DNA of 64,000 bases from Alphaproteobacteria bacterium (lineage in GTDB: Bacteria; Pseudomonadota; Alphaproteobacteria; JAJFFI01). Position numbers and translations under genes: made by a program. Location of the stretch: NCBI GenBank assembly GCA_030066595.1, contig JASJBI010000022.1, positions 1 to 64,000 of the forward strand. The letters run 5' to 3'. Below, piece after piece: positions 36,735-46,880 of the stretch; positions within the stretch are counted from its first letter, which is position 1; the number at the start of each line of letters is the position of its first letter. Under the pieces are notes generated by a model. The model was not told the origin of the DNA. It ran no database searches and saw only the letters and a list, made by a program, of their open reading frames with translations.

Positions 36735-37895
36735 TCAGCCGCGCAGAACCGCCAGCGGGCGGTGTGCGGCGAACGGCGAGCCCGCCACCGGCAATCGCCA
36801 CCAATCCTGCGCCACCGTCGCGTACAGGCGTCTGAAGTCCACCCGATGCTCGAGGTCGCCGGCCGCGAGTTCGGTTAGGCTCGGCTGGGCGCCATGGAGC
36901 CCGCCACGGACCCGGCTGCCCAGGAAGAAATGCGGCGCGGCCGTGCCATGGTCGGTTCCGTTGCTGCCGTTCTGCGCCGCGCGGCGGCCGAACTCGGAGT
37001 AGGTCATCACCAGCACGCGGTTCCAGTCGCTGCTTGCCAGCAGCGCTGCGCGCAGGGCAGCCAAACCGGAGCCGAGTTGTTTCAGCAAGGCCGTGTGTTG
37101 GCCGGGCTGTCCGCGATGGGTGTCGAAGCCGGGCAGGGCGAGCTTGATGGTCCGTACCGCCGTCTTGCTCGCGATCAGCTTGGCCGCGACGGAGAGCTGA
37201 CGCCCAAACGGCCCCGAGGGAAATTCCGCCTTCAGCGTGGGCGCGCGCCGTTCGACGGCGCGGAGGTCCTCTGCCGCCTCTTCGATCTCTCCCTGCACCT
37301 TGAGAATGTGGGCGAGGGCGGCATTGCCGTCCGGCGCGCTGGCCTGCCGGATGCGGCCGGCCCGGTCGAGGAACTGGGCTGGATTGCGCAGGACGACGCT
37401 GCGCAGCCCGTCGCCCGCCGCCACGCCGCTGCCGCCGCCCAGCACGATGACGTCCGTGCTGCCGTCGCCGGCACGGCGATGGTCGCGCCAGACGCGGGTG
37501 ATCCAGCCGTCGGTCAGCGTCTCGTCGCTGTCCGAGCCGGTTTCCCAGATATCGATGGACCGGAAGTGGGAGCGATTCGGCCGCGGATAGCCGACCCCCA
37601 GCACGGCCGCCAACTCGCCGGCGCGCCAGGCCGGCATGAGCGGCCCCAAAGCTTGGTTGAGGCCCACCGTCTCCGACAGCGGCAGCACCTGGTCCCGCGG
37701 CACGGCAAGGGCAGGACGCAGCCGGGCATAGGCCGGATCCCCATAGGGAACGACGGTGTTGAGCCCGTCGTTTCCGCCCGCCAGCTCGACGAGCACCAGA
37801 ACACGATCGCCCTGGGCAGCGGCCGCGCACAGCGGGGTCACCGCCGAGGCCAGGGCCAGGCTGGCGGTCGTACACAGGAAATGCCGACGGTTCAT
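36735..37895 (-). CDS. DUF1501 domain protein with Tat-like signal
   Basis: MNRRHFLCTTASLALASAV; VLVELAGGNDGLNTVVPYGDPAYARLRPALAV; RVLVMTYSEFGRRAAQNGSNGTDHGTAAPHFFLG. Confidence 0.92.
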   Translation of the reverse strand: MNRRHFLCTTASLALASAVTPLCAAAAQGDRVLVLVELAGGNDGLNTVVPYGDPAYARLRPALAVPRDQVLPLSETVGLNQALGPLMPAWRAGELAAVLGVGYPRPNRSHFRSIDIWETGSDSDETLTDGWITRVWRDHRRAGDGSTDVIVLGGGSGVAAGDGLRSVVLRNPAQFLDRAGRIRQASAPDGNAALAHILKVQGEIEEAAEDLRAVERRAPTLKAEFPSGPFGRQLSVAAKLIASKTAVRTIKLALPGFDTHRGQPGQHTALLKQLGSGLAALRAALLASSDWNRVLVMTYSEFGRRAAQNGSNGTDHGTAAPHFFLGSRVRGGLHGAQPSLTELAAGDLEHRVDFRRLYATVAQDWWRLPVAGSPFAAHRPLAVLRG

Positions 37896-37903
37896 CGCGC
37901 CCC

Positions 37904-39328
37904 TCACTTGAGCTGGTAGGCCGGATCGAGCAGCAGGTGTCGCATCAGCCGGGCCGGGTCCTGGCCGGGTACGGGCGGATGGACCGGCGGCACGGGCAGC
38001 AGGAACGCGATCAGCGCATCCGGTCGGCGCTGATCGGGATCCAGATCGTTCATCCAGCCGCTGAGCCAACCCATCCCATTCCTGCCGCCTGCGGCGCGGC
38101 CGTTCGTGCCGACGCTCAGGCCCGCCCGACGCGTGAACATCTCCAGCACTTGCTGCCGCGCCAACAGGCTGTCCGCCGTGATCCAGGCGGTGCCGCCCGG
38201 CCAGCCCTTGACGTTGGGCGGGTCAAGGACGGCCTGGCCGAGGTGCCGGCCGATGCGCGGCAGGCGGCGGACATTCTGGGGCCGCAGCTCGAACTGGCGA
38301 ATGGTGCCGACGAGCAGCTCGACCGGCGACTTGACCAGCGCGCCGCGGGCCCCAGGGTCCCAGAACTGCGGTACGCTCAGGGTTTCGGCGAGGGCGACCG
38401 AGATGTCGTAGTCACTGGCCCGGAAGGCCTCCGCAATGCGGCCTATCTCGGCGGGATCGGGCGTGTCGGAGACGAATTCCCGCCAAAGCTTGCGGGCGAC
38501 ATGCACGGAGACCTGCGGGTGCTGTAGCACGATCTCCACGATATCGGAGCCGTTCAGGTTGCCGCGGCGGCCCATGAAGACCTTCTCGCCGTGGTCGTGC
38601 CAGCGTGCCACGAACCGGTATTCGCCACTGCGGCGATTGAGGCTCCAGCCGGTGAAGGCCCGCGCCGCCTCCTTGATGTCGCGCTCGCTGTAGTGCCCTT
38701 CGCCGAGGGTGAACAGCTCCAACAGCTCGCGGGCGAAGTTCTCGTTGGGCCGGCCTCGGCGGTTGGTCACGTTGTCGAGGTAGATGATCATCGCCGGATC
38801 GCGCGCGATCGCGTGCAGCAGATCGCGGAAATTGCCCAGCGCATGCCGGCGCAACAGCACGTTCTGCCGATACATCAGGTGCGGCGACTTCACCTTGCGG
38901 ATCGAGGAGGTGAAATGGTTGTGCCAGAACAGCGTCATCCGCTCGGTCAATGGTGAGGGCGAGGCGACCATTTCCCGGTACCACCAGGCCTGCAGCTCGA
39001 TCGCTTCTTCGATCCGTGCCCGGCGGAAACGCTGACGTTCCTCGTCCGACATCGCGCGCAGCCGTCGCGGCGGCATGACCGGATCGCCGACCCAGTCCGG
39101 CGCTGGCGTCGCCGCAGAATCGCTTCGCTGGCTCAGAACGCGTTCAATTGCCTGATCGCGGGACAGGGGCTCGAAATCGCGGATCTCGGCAAGCGTCGCG
39201 CCGAATCCCGTCCTGGCGAGCAGGTGCCGGGCCTCCGCATGGCTGAGCGCCCGGGCCGGGCCCGCCGCGAGCACCGCCGCGGCCAGCGTCAGTCCAAGGC
39301 TGAGGAGGGCGACGATCCACCGGCTCAT
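37904..39328 (-). CDS. DUF1800 domain protein
   Basis: AEARHLLARTGFGAT; MTLFWHNHFTSSIRKV; NENFARELLELFTLGEGHYSERDIKEAARAFTGWS. Confidence 0.93.
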   Translation of the reverse strand: MSRWIVALLSLGLTLAAAVLAAGPARALSHAEARHLLARTGFGATLAEIRDFEPLSRDQAIERVLSQRSDSAATPAPDWVGDPVMPPRRLRAMSDEERQRFRRARIEEAIELQAWWYREMVASPSPLTERMTLFWHNHFTSSIRKVKSPHLMYRQNVLLRRHALGNFRDLLHAIARDPAMIIYLDNVTNRRGRPNENFARELLELFTLGEGHYSERDIKEAARAFTGWSLNRRSGEYRFVARWHDHGEKVFMGRRGNLNGSDIVEIVLQHPQVSVHVARKLWREFVSDTPDPAEIGRIAEAFRASDYDISVALAETLSVPQFWDPGARGALVKSPVELLVGTIRQFELRPQNVRRLPRIGRHLGQAVLDPPNVKGWPGGTAWITADSLLARQQVLEMFTRRAGLSVGTNGRAAGGRNGMGWLSGWMNDLDPDQRRPDALIAFLLPVPPVHPPVPGQDPARLMRHLLLDPAYQLK

Positions 39329-39352
39329 GACGGCGCCACTCCGTTGACCACC

Positions 39353-39934
39353 CTATTCGCCGCCAGGCTTGGCAGCCGGCGGAGACTCCAGCGGGCGGCC
39401 GGGGCCGGACCGGCGCAAGTCGACGGCGCCGGACGGGCGCGGGATCGGTCCGAACAGGCGCAGGAACCGTGGCCGCGCCGCTTCTAAGAACCTCTCTCGC
39501 TGCTCCGGGGTCAGGGTGGTCATGAACTCCTGGGCCAGCCGCGTGGCTTCCAGCTGGAAGGTCAGGCGGTTGTCGGCCATCGACCGGATCATGGTCTCGA
39601 GCCGGGCTTGATCCGGTGCCTCGGAGGACATCTCCCGCCAAAGCTCCTCCATGGTCTCGCGGCTCTTCGATCGCAGCTCCCGGCCGCGTCCGGCAAGCCG
39701 CCGCCGGAGGTCTCTGAAGGCCGTCCGCTGTTCTGGCTGCAAGCCGACGCGGGCAAAGGCCTGGCGCGCGTCGTCCCGAAGACGGCTCGCGACGGCCGGG
39801 CCGTAGACCTCCTCCGCGTAGTAGCGCCCGTAGACGTGGCCGCCCACGAAGAAGGCGTTCAAAGCCAGAGACACGGTCAACAAGACCCAAGGCAGGATCC
39901 GGGTGGAGAACGCCCGTGGCACCTTGGCGGTCAT
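39353..39934 (-). CDS. Periplasmic heavy-metal-sensor / Spy-CpxP-like protein
   Basis: N-term TM; helical domain with QLEATRLAQEFMTTLTPEQRERFLEAARPR. Confidence 0.7.
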   Translation of the reverse strand: MTAKVPRAFSTRILPWVLLTVSLALNAFFVGGHVYGRYYAEEVYGPAVASRLRDDARQAFARVGLQPEQRTAFRDLRRRLAGRGRELRSKSRETMEELWREMSSEAPDQARLETMIRSMADNRLTFQLEATRLAQEFMTTLTPEQRERFLEAARPRFLRLFGPIPRPSGAVDLRRSGPGRPLESPPAAKPGGE

Positions 39935-40533
39935 GACGCGTCTCCATCGATGAAGGCATTGGGATCCAAGGCCCCAGGCTCATAGGGCTCGAACAGCCCG
40001 TCATTCGGGGCCCACATCTCAAGGCTTTCGGGCTCGCCGGTCGCAATTTCGATGGTCGGCGCCGTGGGTGCGGCGGACTCCAGGCCGAACTGGAAACCCG
40101 CGATGCTGGCAACGACCAGCAGGCTGGCGGCCACGGACCATTCCAAGACGCCTCGCCAGATCGGCAACCAGCCAGACCGAGCCCGGACCTGTTCCTCATC
40201 CGCGCGCGGCCGACCGTCCGCTCCGACCAGGCGCCTTGCCCGCGCGACGACCTCTCTCGGCACCGTCGGCCGCTCGCCATCAGCCAGCGCGGCACGAGCC
40301 GAAATCAAGGCCTCGAACGCCTCGGGCGTGGCCGCGAGCCAAACCTCCACCGCTTCCCGCTCGGCCTCGCGCAGGCCGCCGTCGAGATAGGCCGCGATCA
40401 GCCCGGCGTCGATCTCGCCGGCGACCGGCCGAGGCTGGCGCTGCGCCCGCCACATTCGCCAGAGCCTTCTGTCCTCCTGAGAGAGGTCTGGATCCGCTCC
40501 GGATTTCCGACCCATGTTTTCTTTCTCCGTCAT
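39931..40533 (-). CDS. Putative anti-sigma factor
   Basis: IAAYLDGGLREAEREAVEVWLAATPEAFEAL then TM; directly downstream of ECF sigma gene. Confidence 0.7.
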   Translation of the reverse strand: MTEKENMGRKSGADPDLSQEDRRLWRMWRAQRQPRPVAGEIDAGLIAAYLDGGLREAEREAVEVWLAATPEAFEALISARAALADGERPTVPREVVARARRLVGADGRPRADEEQVRARSGWLPIWRGVLEWSVAASLLVVASIAGFQFGLESAAPTAPTIEIATGEPESLEMWAPNDGLFEPYEPGALDPNAFIDGDAS

Positions 40534-40562
40534 CGCTCAGTACTACGCCCTTTCCCGTCCCC

Positions 40563-41201
40563 TCATCCCTGCGCGGTGCGCCCGACTGCCTCGAAGTGCC
40601 GGCGCAGCTTGACCAGCGCCTTGTGTTGGGTGCTGCGCACCGTTTGGGGATTGACGCCCAAGAGGCTCGCCGCCTCCGCCACGTCCATGTCCCGCTCAAA
40701 GATCAGTTCCATGACCAGCGCCTGCCGCGGCGAGAGCAGGCCGTCCGGGATCTTGAGCTTGTCCTGCGGCTCGACCGGGTCCACGCTCGCCACCTCCTCC
40801 GGCAGGTCGTCGAGAGCGACCCGGACAGCCCGCTTCTTGCGCACGAAGTCCAGCGCGGTGCTGGTCGCCACCACCGTAAGCCACGTCGACAGTGCCGCCC
40901 GGTCCGGCTCGTAGCGCCGAATCAGGCGAAAATCCTCCTTGCACAAGCGCACGAAGACGTCCTGGGTGACGTCGTTGATGTCCGCGGCGTCGAACTGCCC
41001 GCGCGCCAGGACCTTGCGGACCGCAGCGAAGACCACCGGATTGTACCGGCCGACAAAGGCATCCCAGGCGGCCTTGTCCCCGCGCACGAGGCGCGCAGTG
41101 ATTTCCGAGCCGCTTTCTGCCCCTCTGCTCTTCCGCACGCTGCGTGTCCAGCTGGTGGTTTGGGGTGCAGCGGCCAATGTATCGCCCAAGACGCCTCGCA
41201 T
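40563..41201 (-). CDS. ECF RNA polymerase sigma factor
   Basis: ADINDVTQDVFVRLCKEDFRLIRRYEPDRAALSTWLTVVATSTALDFVRKK; ERDMDVAEAASLLGVNPQTVRSTQHKALVKLR; ATG at 41201. Confidence 0.88.
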   Translation of the reverse strand: MRGVLGDTLAAAPQTTSWTRSVRKSRGAESGSEITARLVRGDKAAWDAFVGRYNPVVFAAVRKVLARGQFDAADINDVTQDVFVRLCKEDFRLIRRYEPDRAALSTWLTVVATSTALDFVRKKRAVRVALDDLPEEVASVDPVEPQDKLKIPDGLLSPRQALVMELIFERDMDVAEAASLLGVNPQTVRSTQHKALVKLRRHFEAVGRTAQG

Positions 41202-41292
41202 CGCCCATAGTTTTACGGGCCCCAGCCGCTCGCCATCCCCAGGGGCGTCAAATCTGCGCCTTGATCGCGGCTGCGGCCGTATACTCGCCGTC

Positions 41293-44055
41293 ATGGATCG
41301 GACAGACGTTCCGGAAAGCCGGGCCAATATCCTGAATATCCCTGTGTTCGTGACCGGCCTCCGCCAGGGCGCCGTGCTAACGCCGGAGGGCAACTGTAAG
41401 CTGTTGCCCCTGGACCAGGCTCTGGCGCGGCTGCGGTCCGCGACGCCCATCATTTGCCATCGGCCGGCGCTGGTCCGGCGACTGGGCCTGGACCGCTTCG
41501 CCGGGCATGATGTGCTGGAGCTGTTCGCCTTCGTTCGGCCGGCCGAGTTCTGCGTGCCGACCCCACGGGGCCTCGCCGCCACACTGGACCTGCCGCCGCC
41601 GGAAACGCTCGAGGACCAAGCCCGCATCCTGGCCGCCGCGGCCGGCAGGCTGTTGGACGAATTGGCGGAGCGCGACCCGGTGGAGGCGCCGGAACTCACC
41701 GGGCTGGCCGCGGCCATGGACGCCGGCGGCTGGTCCTGGGCCCCGCATGTGCTGTCGGTCCTGGGCGCGCGACCGACCTCGCGCACCGAGGGGGCGGCAT
41801 GGGCGGCCCTGGAGGTCTGGCGGCGGCTCGACGAATGGAGCGAGCGCGCGCCCGAACCGCCGCCGGCCAACCAGCCGGTTGAGCCTGCCGAAGCGCGCCG
41901 GCGCTTGGCGGACCTGCTGGGACCCGACGCGGAGCTCAGGCCACAGCAAGCGGACTTCGCGTCCGCGGCCGCGGCAGCCTTCACGCCGCGCGATGCGGCC
42001 GGCAGCCCGCACATGGTTCTGGCCGAGGCCGGCACGGGGGTCGGCAAGACCTTGGGCTATATCGCCCCCGCGACGCTCTGGGCGGCCAGGAACAGGGGGG
42101 CCGTGTGGTTCAGCACCTACACCCGCAATCTGCAGCACCAGATCGATCAAGAGCTGGACCGGGCCTACCCGGAAGCCGCGATCAAGCGTCGCAAGGTCGT
42201 GGTACGCAAGGGGCGCGAGAACTATTTCTGTCTGCTGAATTTCGAGGACGCCGCCCGCGCCGCCAGGCTGCGCACCCGAGACCTGCCCGGTCTGGGGCTG
42301 ATCGCGCGCTGGGCCGCGCACACGCGGAGCGGGGAGCTGATCGGCGGCGATTTCCCCGGCTGGCTTGCGGATCTCGTGGGGCGCGGACGGAGCTTCGATC
42401 TGGCCGATCAGCGCGGCGAGTGCATTCACTCCGCGTGCAGCCACTACCAGAAGTGCTTCATCGAGGGCAGCATCCGCCGTGCCCGTCGGGCCGAGATCGT
42501 GGTCGCCAACCACGCCCTGGTCATGGTGCAGGCGGCGCTCGGCGGCGGCGACGATCGCTACCTGCCGACGCGCTATGTCTTCGACGAGGGACATCATCTC
42601 TTCGACGCCGCGGACAGCGCTTTCTCCGCCCATCTGTCGGGGCTGGAAACAGCCGACCTGCGACGCTGGCTGCGTGGCGCCGAGGGCCGCCGCGGATCGC
42701 GCAGCCGCGCTCGCGGTCTCAAGCTGCGACTGGGGGAGCTGGTCGTGGACGACCCGGCGGCGTCGGAGGCGCTCGAGCAGACCCTGCGGGCCGCTGCGTC
42801 GCTGCCGGGGGAGGGCTGGCTGCCACGTCTCGCCGCGGGACAGCCGCAGGGTGCCGTCGAGGCCTTTCTCGAGCGGGTCCGCGCCCAGGTCTACGCCCGC
42901 GCGCGCCACGCCGACGGCCCCTACAGCATCGAGACCGAGACCGTCCCGCCGCTCGAGGGGCTCCTGGACACCGCTTCGGCCCTGCATGAAGCGCTGGCCC
43001 GCCTGGAACGGCCGGCAACGGCGCTGGCCGAGCGCCTGGCCAGACGTCTCGACGAGGACGCGGACGCTCTCGACAGCGGCACGCGGCAGCGGATCGAGGC
43101 GATCTGCCGCGGGCTCGTGCGCCGGGCCATCAGCCAAATCGCCGCCTGGCGCACGATGCTCGAGGCGTTGGCCACCGACACGCCGGTCGAGTTCGTGGAC
43201 TGGTTTTCGGTGGAGCGGGATTTCGGGCGCGATTCCGATGTGGGCATGCACCGGCGCTGGCTCGATCCGACCCAGCCCTTTGCCGAGCACGTTGCAGCCA
43301 AGGCGCATGGCGTGCTCGTCACCTCGGCGACGCTGCGCGACGGCTCGGGCGATGCGGAGGCGGACTGGCAGGTCGCGGAGGCCCGAACCGGCGCCTGCCA
43401 TCTGCCTACGGACGCCATGCGCGCCGATCTGCGCTCGCCCTTCGACTATCCGGGGCTGACCCGTGTGTTCGTCATTACGGACGTGCGCAAAGACGATCTG
43501 GACCAGGTGGCCGCCGCCTATCGCGAGCTGTTTGTGGCCGCGGGGGGAGGCGCGCTCGGCCTGTTCACCGCGATCGCGCGACTGCGGGCCACACACGAGC
43601 GGGTGGCCGGTCCCCTCGATCAGGCCGGTCTCAATCTCCTGGCCCAGCATGTCGACGGCCTCGACACGTCGACGCTGGTGGACATCTTCCGGGCCGAGCC
43701 GGACAGCTGCATGTTGGGCACGGACGCGGTCCGCGACGGCGTCGACATTCCCGGCCGCTCGCTGCGCCTGATCGTCCTCGACCGGGTGCCCTGGTCGCGC
43801 CCGGACATCCTGCACCGGGCCCGGCGCGAGGCCTTTGGGGGCCGGTCCTATGACGACATGATCACGCGCCTGCGCATCAAGCAGGCCTATGGCCGCCTGG
43901 TCCGCCGGACGACGGACCACGGCGTCTTCGTGCTGCTCGATGCCATGATGCCCTCGCGGCTGGCAGGCGCCTTTCCAGAGGGTGTCGAAATCCGGCGCCT
44001 TGGCCTGGCCGAGGCGGTGGCCGAGACTCGCACCTTTCTGTCAGACGAGGCTTGA
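41293..44055 (+). CDS. DinG/XPD-type ATP-dependent DNA helicase
   Basis: VLAEAGTGVGKTLGYIAPA (Walker A); YVFDEGHHLFDAADSAFSAHL; Cys-rich segment GECIHSACSHYQKCFIEG; IVLDRVPWSRPD. Confidence 0.9.
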   Translation: MDRTDVPESRANILNIPVFVTGLRQGAVLTPEGNCKLLPLDQALARLRSATPIICHRPALVRRLGLDRFAGHDVLELFAFVRPAEFCVPTPRGLAATLDLPPPETLEDQARILAAAAGRLLDELAERDPVEAPELTGLAAAMDAGGWSWAPHVLSVLGARPTSRTEGAAWAALEVWRRLDEWSERAPEPPPANQPVEPAEARRRLADLLGPDAELRPQQADFASAAAAAFTPRDAAGSPHMVLAEAGTGVGKTLGYIAPATLWAARNRGAVWFSTYTRNLQHQIDQELDRAYPEAAIKRRKVVVRKGRENYFCLLNFEDAARAARLRTRDLPGLGLIARWAAHTRSGELIGGDFPGWLADLVGRGRSFDLADQRGECIHSACSHYQKCFIEGSIRRARRAEIVVANHALVMVQAALGGGDDRYLPTRYVFDEGHHLFDAADSAFSAHLSGLETADLRRWLRGAEGRRGSRSRARGLKLRLGELVVDDPAASEALEQTLRAAASLPGEGWLPRLAAGQPQGAVEAFLERVRAQVYARARHADGPYSIETETVPPLEGLLDTASALHEALARLERPATALAERLARRLDEDADALDSGTRQRIEAICRGLVRRAISQIAAWRTMLEALATDTPVEFVDWFSVERDFGRDSDVGMHRRWLDPTQPFAEHVAAKAHGVLVTSATLRDGSGDAEADWQVAEARTGACHLPTDAMRADLRSPFDYPGLTRVFVITDVRKDDLDQVAAAYRELFVAAGGGALGLFTAIARLRATHERVAGPLDQAGLNLLAQHVDGLDTSTLVDIFRAEPDSCMLGTDAVRDGVDIPGRSLRLIVLDRVPWSRPDILHRARREAFGGRSYDDMITRLRIKQAYGRLVRRTTDHGVFVLLDAMMPSRLAGAFPEGVEIRRLGLAEAVAETRTFLSDEA

Positions 44056-44113
44056 CGGCCGGGGGCGGGCCGCGCATATCTGCGCCGAATCCGCACAGAT
44101 GGACGCTGGACCC

Positions 44114-44518
44114 ATGATGGATAAGCACGCCGCCCTGGTCTACACGATGGTCATGATGTCGGCCGCCGACGGCAACATGAGCGACGCCGAGCTGAAGCGT
44201 ATCAGCCTGATGGTCAAGTTCCTGCCGTCGTTCCGGGACTTCGACCTCGACGCACTGCCCCAGATCACCACGGCCTGCACGGAAATCCTGCAGAAGGAAG
44301 ACGGCATCGACGTGGCGCTGGAGAGCATCAAGCAGACGCTCTCGCCCCGCCTGCGTGAGACCGCCTATGCGGTCGCCTGCGATGTCGCCGCGGCCGATGG
44401 AGAGACGAAACAGGAAGAGCTTCGCCTGTTGGAAATCATGCGGCATACGCTGGAGATCGAGCGTCTGGTGGCGGCCGCGATCGAGCGCGGCGCCCGTGCC
44501 CGGCTGGCAACGGAGTGA
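44114..44518 (+). CDS. TerB-like (tellurite resistance fold) protein
   Basis: YTMVMMSAADGNMSDAELKRISLMVKFLP ... CDVAAADGETKQEELRLLEIMRHTLEI. Confidence 0.8.
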   Translation: MMDKHAALVYTMVMMSAADGNMSDAELKRISLMVKFLPSFRDFDLDALPQITTACTEILQKEDGIDVALESIKQTLSPRLRETAYAVACDVAAADGETKQEELRLLEIMRHTLEIERLVAAAIERGARARLATE

Positions 44519-44561
44519 GAGCACTTGGGCCGCTCCTGCGGCCTAGCCGGGCCTAAGAAAC

Positions 44562-45458
44562 ATGGCCGCGACAGGCATCCTCCGAGACGGGCCGATCGGC
44601 TTCATCGGCCTGGGTCTCATGGGGGCGCCGATGTGTCGCAACCTCCAGGCCGCCGGCGCGCGGCTGGTGCTCTACAACCGCTCCGCGGCCAAGGCCAAGC
44701 GGCTTGCCCGCAAGAACGACGTTGTCGCCTCGACTCCCCGGGACGTCGCTGAACAGGCCAAAATCGTGATCCTGATGCTGGCGGACACCCGCGCGGTCCA
44801 GCAAACCCTGTTCGGTCGCAACGGTGTGTCCGAGGGGCTTCGACGCGGGTCGCTGGTGGTGGACATGGGCACCACGGACGTCCTGCAGACGCGCCAGTTC
44901 GGCAAATGGGTGGCGGAGGCGGGGGCCAGCTATGTGGACGCCCCGGTTTCCGGCGGCGAGATCGGGGCCAAAGCCGGCTCGCTCACGATCATGGCAGGCG
45001 GGTCCCGCGGCGCGATCGCCAAGGCGCGGCCGATCTTCGCGGTCCTGGGTGATCGGTTTACGCATGTGGGCGCGGTGGGCGCCGGGCAGGTGGCCAAGGC
45101 GGCCAATCAGGTCATTGTCGGCCTGACCATCGGCGCCGTGGCCGAGGCGCTCGGGCTGGCCGCCGCGGCGGGGGTCGATCCGGCCAAGGTGCGGACGGCA
45201 CTCGAGGGTGGCTTCGCCGCCTCCCGTATCCTCGAGGTCCATGGCGAGCGCATGATCAAGGGCAGGTTCAAGCCGGGCGGCAAGGCGCAGACCCAGCGCA
45301 AGGATATCGCCCAGGCCCTGACGCTGGCCAAGGCGGCGAACATCGACCTGCCGGCGACCAAGCTCAATCTCCGGCTCTACGACCAGCTCATCAAACAGGG
45401 GGGCGGCGAGCTCGATCACAGCGCGCTCTACAAGCTGTTCGTCAAACACCGCCAGTAG
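44562..45458 (+). CDS. NAD(P)-dependent beta-hydroxyacid dehydrogenase (3-hydroxyisobutyrate dehydrogenase family)
   Basis: IGFIGLGLMGAPMCRNLQAAGARLVLYNRS; YVDAPVSGGEIGAKAGSLTIMAGG; GAGQVAKAANQVIV. Confidence 0.9.
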   Translation: MAATGILRDGPIGFIGLGLMGAPMCRNLQAAGARLVLYNRSAAKAKRLARKNDVVASTPRDVAEQAKIVILMLADTRAVQQTLFGRNGVSEGLRRGSLVVDMGTTDVLQTRQFGKWVAEAGASYVDAPVSGGEIGAKAGSLTIMAGGSRGAIAKARPIFAVLGDRFTHVGAVGAGQVAKAANQVIVGLTIGAVAEALGLAAAAGVDPAKVRTALEGGFAASRILEVHGERMIKGRFKPGGKAQTQRKDIAQALTLAKAANIDLPATKLNLRLYDQLIKQGGGELDHSALYKLFVKHRQ

Positions 45459-45466
45459 CGGGTCGC

Positions 45467-45649
45467 TTAGCGCTTGAACAGGCCCTCGGCGCCGGCGCGA
45501 TGGCCTTGCTTTGCGGCGATCGCCTGTCGCACCCGGTCGATCTCCGCCTCGAGCTCGCCGATGTACTCCTCGAGGGCCTCGATCGAGAGCGGCTCCAGGT
45601 CCCGGGGCTTGGGTCTCTTCGTCCGTGGCTCCAGATCTTCTTCTTCCAT
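45467..45649 (-). CDS. DUF1192 family protein
   Basis: LEPLSIEALEEYIGELEAEIDRVRQAIAAKQGHRAGAEGLFKR. Confidence 0.85.
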   Translation of the reverse strand: MEEEDLEPRTKRPKPRDLEPLSIEALEEYIGELEAEIDRVRQAIAAKQGHRAGAEGLFKR

Positions 45650-45743
45650 GCGCTGCCTCCTTCTGCGGCCGAGCCTTGTCTCCCCCTGGCGAAGATACTA
45701 AACCAGCCGCATCAGTTTGCCATTGCTTCGACCGAGGCCCATC

Positions 45744-46745
45744 GTGACAGACACTTTGCCGAAGAGCATGACCGCGATCGAGATCCCCGAACCCGGCGGC
45801 CCGGAGGCGCTCGTGCCCGGCGAGCGGCCGGTTCCGACGCCAGAGGAGGGGGAGGTCCTGGTCCAGGTGGCCGCGGCCGGCATCAACCGTCCGGACGTGA
45901 TGCAGCGACGGGGCGACTACCCGCCGCCGCCGGGCGCCTCCGACATCCCCGGGCTCGAGATCGCCGGGACGGTGGTCGCCCTGGGTCCCAATACGAGCGG
46001 GCTCTCCGTCGGCGACGAGGTCTGCGCTTTGGTGGCGGGCGGCGGCTATGCGGAGTACTGCACGGCGCCGGCGCCGCAATGCCTGCCGGTTCCGGCCGGG
46101 CTCGAGATGGCCGAGGCGGCCGCCGTTCCGGAGACCTTCTTCACCGTCTGGACCAATGTGTTCGACCGCGGCCGGCTGGACGCCGGGGAAAGCCTCCTGG
46201 TGCACGGCGGGTCCAGCGGCATCGGCACCACCGCGATCCAACTCGCCTCGGCGCTCGGCGCGACGGTCTATGCGACCGCCGGGTCCGACGAGAAATGCGC
46301 CGCCTGCGAGGATCTCGGCGCGGCCAAGGCGATCAACTACAAGACCGAGGACTTCGCGGCGCGGATCAAGGAACTGACCGCGGATCGCGGCGTCGACGTG
46401 GTGCTGGACATGATCGGCGCGGACTACTTCGCGCGCAACATCGCCTGCCTCGGGGTTGAAGGCCGGCTGGTGCACATCGCCACTCAGTCGGGCATCAAAT
46501 CCGAGATCAACATTCTGACCGTGATGCAGCGTCGCCTGACGGTAACTGGCTCGACCCTCCGGCCGCGCTCGGTGGCCCAGAAGGGGGAGATCGCGGCGGC
46601 GCTCAATGAGACCGTCTGGCCGCTGATCGAAGCCGGCAAGGTCAAGCCGGTCATGTACAAGACGTTTCCACTGGTCGAGGCGGCGGAGGCCCACCGGCTG
46701 ATGGAATCGAGCGCACATATCGGCAAGATCGTGCTGACGATCTGA
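45744..46745 (+). CDS. NAD(P)H:quinone oxidoreductase (zinc-less MDR family)
   Basis: AAAGINRPDVMQRRGDYPPPPGASDIPGLEIAGTV; LLVHGGSSGIGTTAIQLA; GTG start inferred. Confidence 0.9.
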   Translation: MTDTLPKSMTAIEIPEPGGPEALVPGERPVPTPEEGEVLVQVAAAGINRPDVMQRRGDYPPPPGASDIPGLEIAGTVVALGPNTSGLSVGDEVCALVAGGGYAEYCTAPAPQCLPVPAGLEMAEAAAVPETFFTVWTNVFDRGRLDAGESLLVHGGSSGIGTTAIQLASALGATVYATAGSDEKCAACEDLGAAKAINYKTEDFAARIKELTADRGVDVVLDMIGADYFARNIACLGVEGRLVHIATQSGIKSEINILTVMQRRLTVTGSTLRPRSVAQKGEIAAALNETVWPLIEAGKVKPVMYKTFPLVEAAEAHRLMESSAHIGKIVLTI

Positions 46746-46880
46746 CCGAATCCCAGATCGGGGCTTTAAGGCGGACGGCAGCGGCCATATATTGCGGTAA
46801 CTCAGTTTCTTATCGGCCCCGGTTGTCCGCGTCGGGATCGGCGCGTCCGGCGGCGTGCACAGGTACGGAGATATGACGGA

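Noticed and set aside
41377-43920. 847-aa minus-strand ORF
   Set aside because: Antisense to the DinG-like helicase with recognisable motifs on the + strand; low-complexity R/G/A/Q-rich composition.
44114-44518. Tellurite-resistance/stress defence (ter) system
   Set aside because: Only a lone TerB-like domain; no terC/D/E or associated genes nearby.
44553-46718. 721-aa minus-strand ORF
   Set aside because: Spans antisense to two clear dehydrogenase/oxidoreductase genes; shadow ORF.
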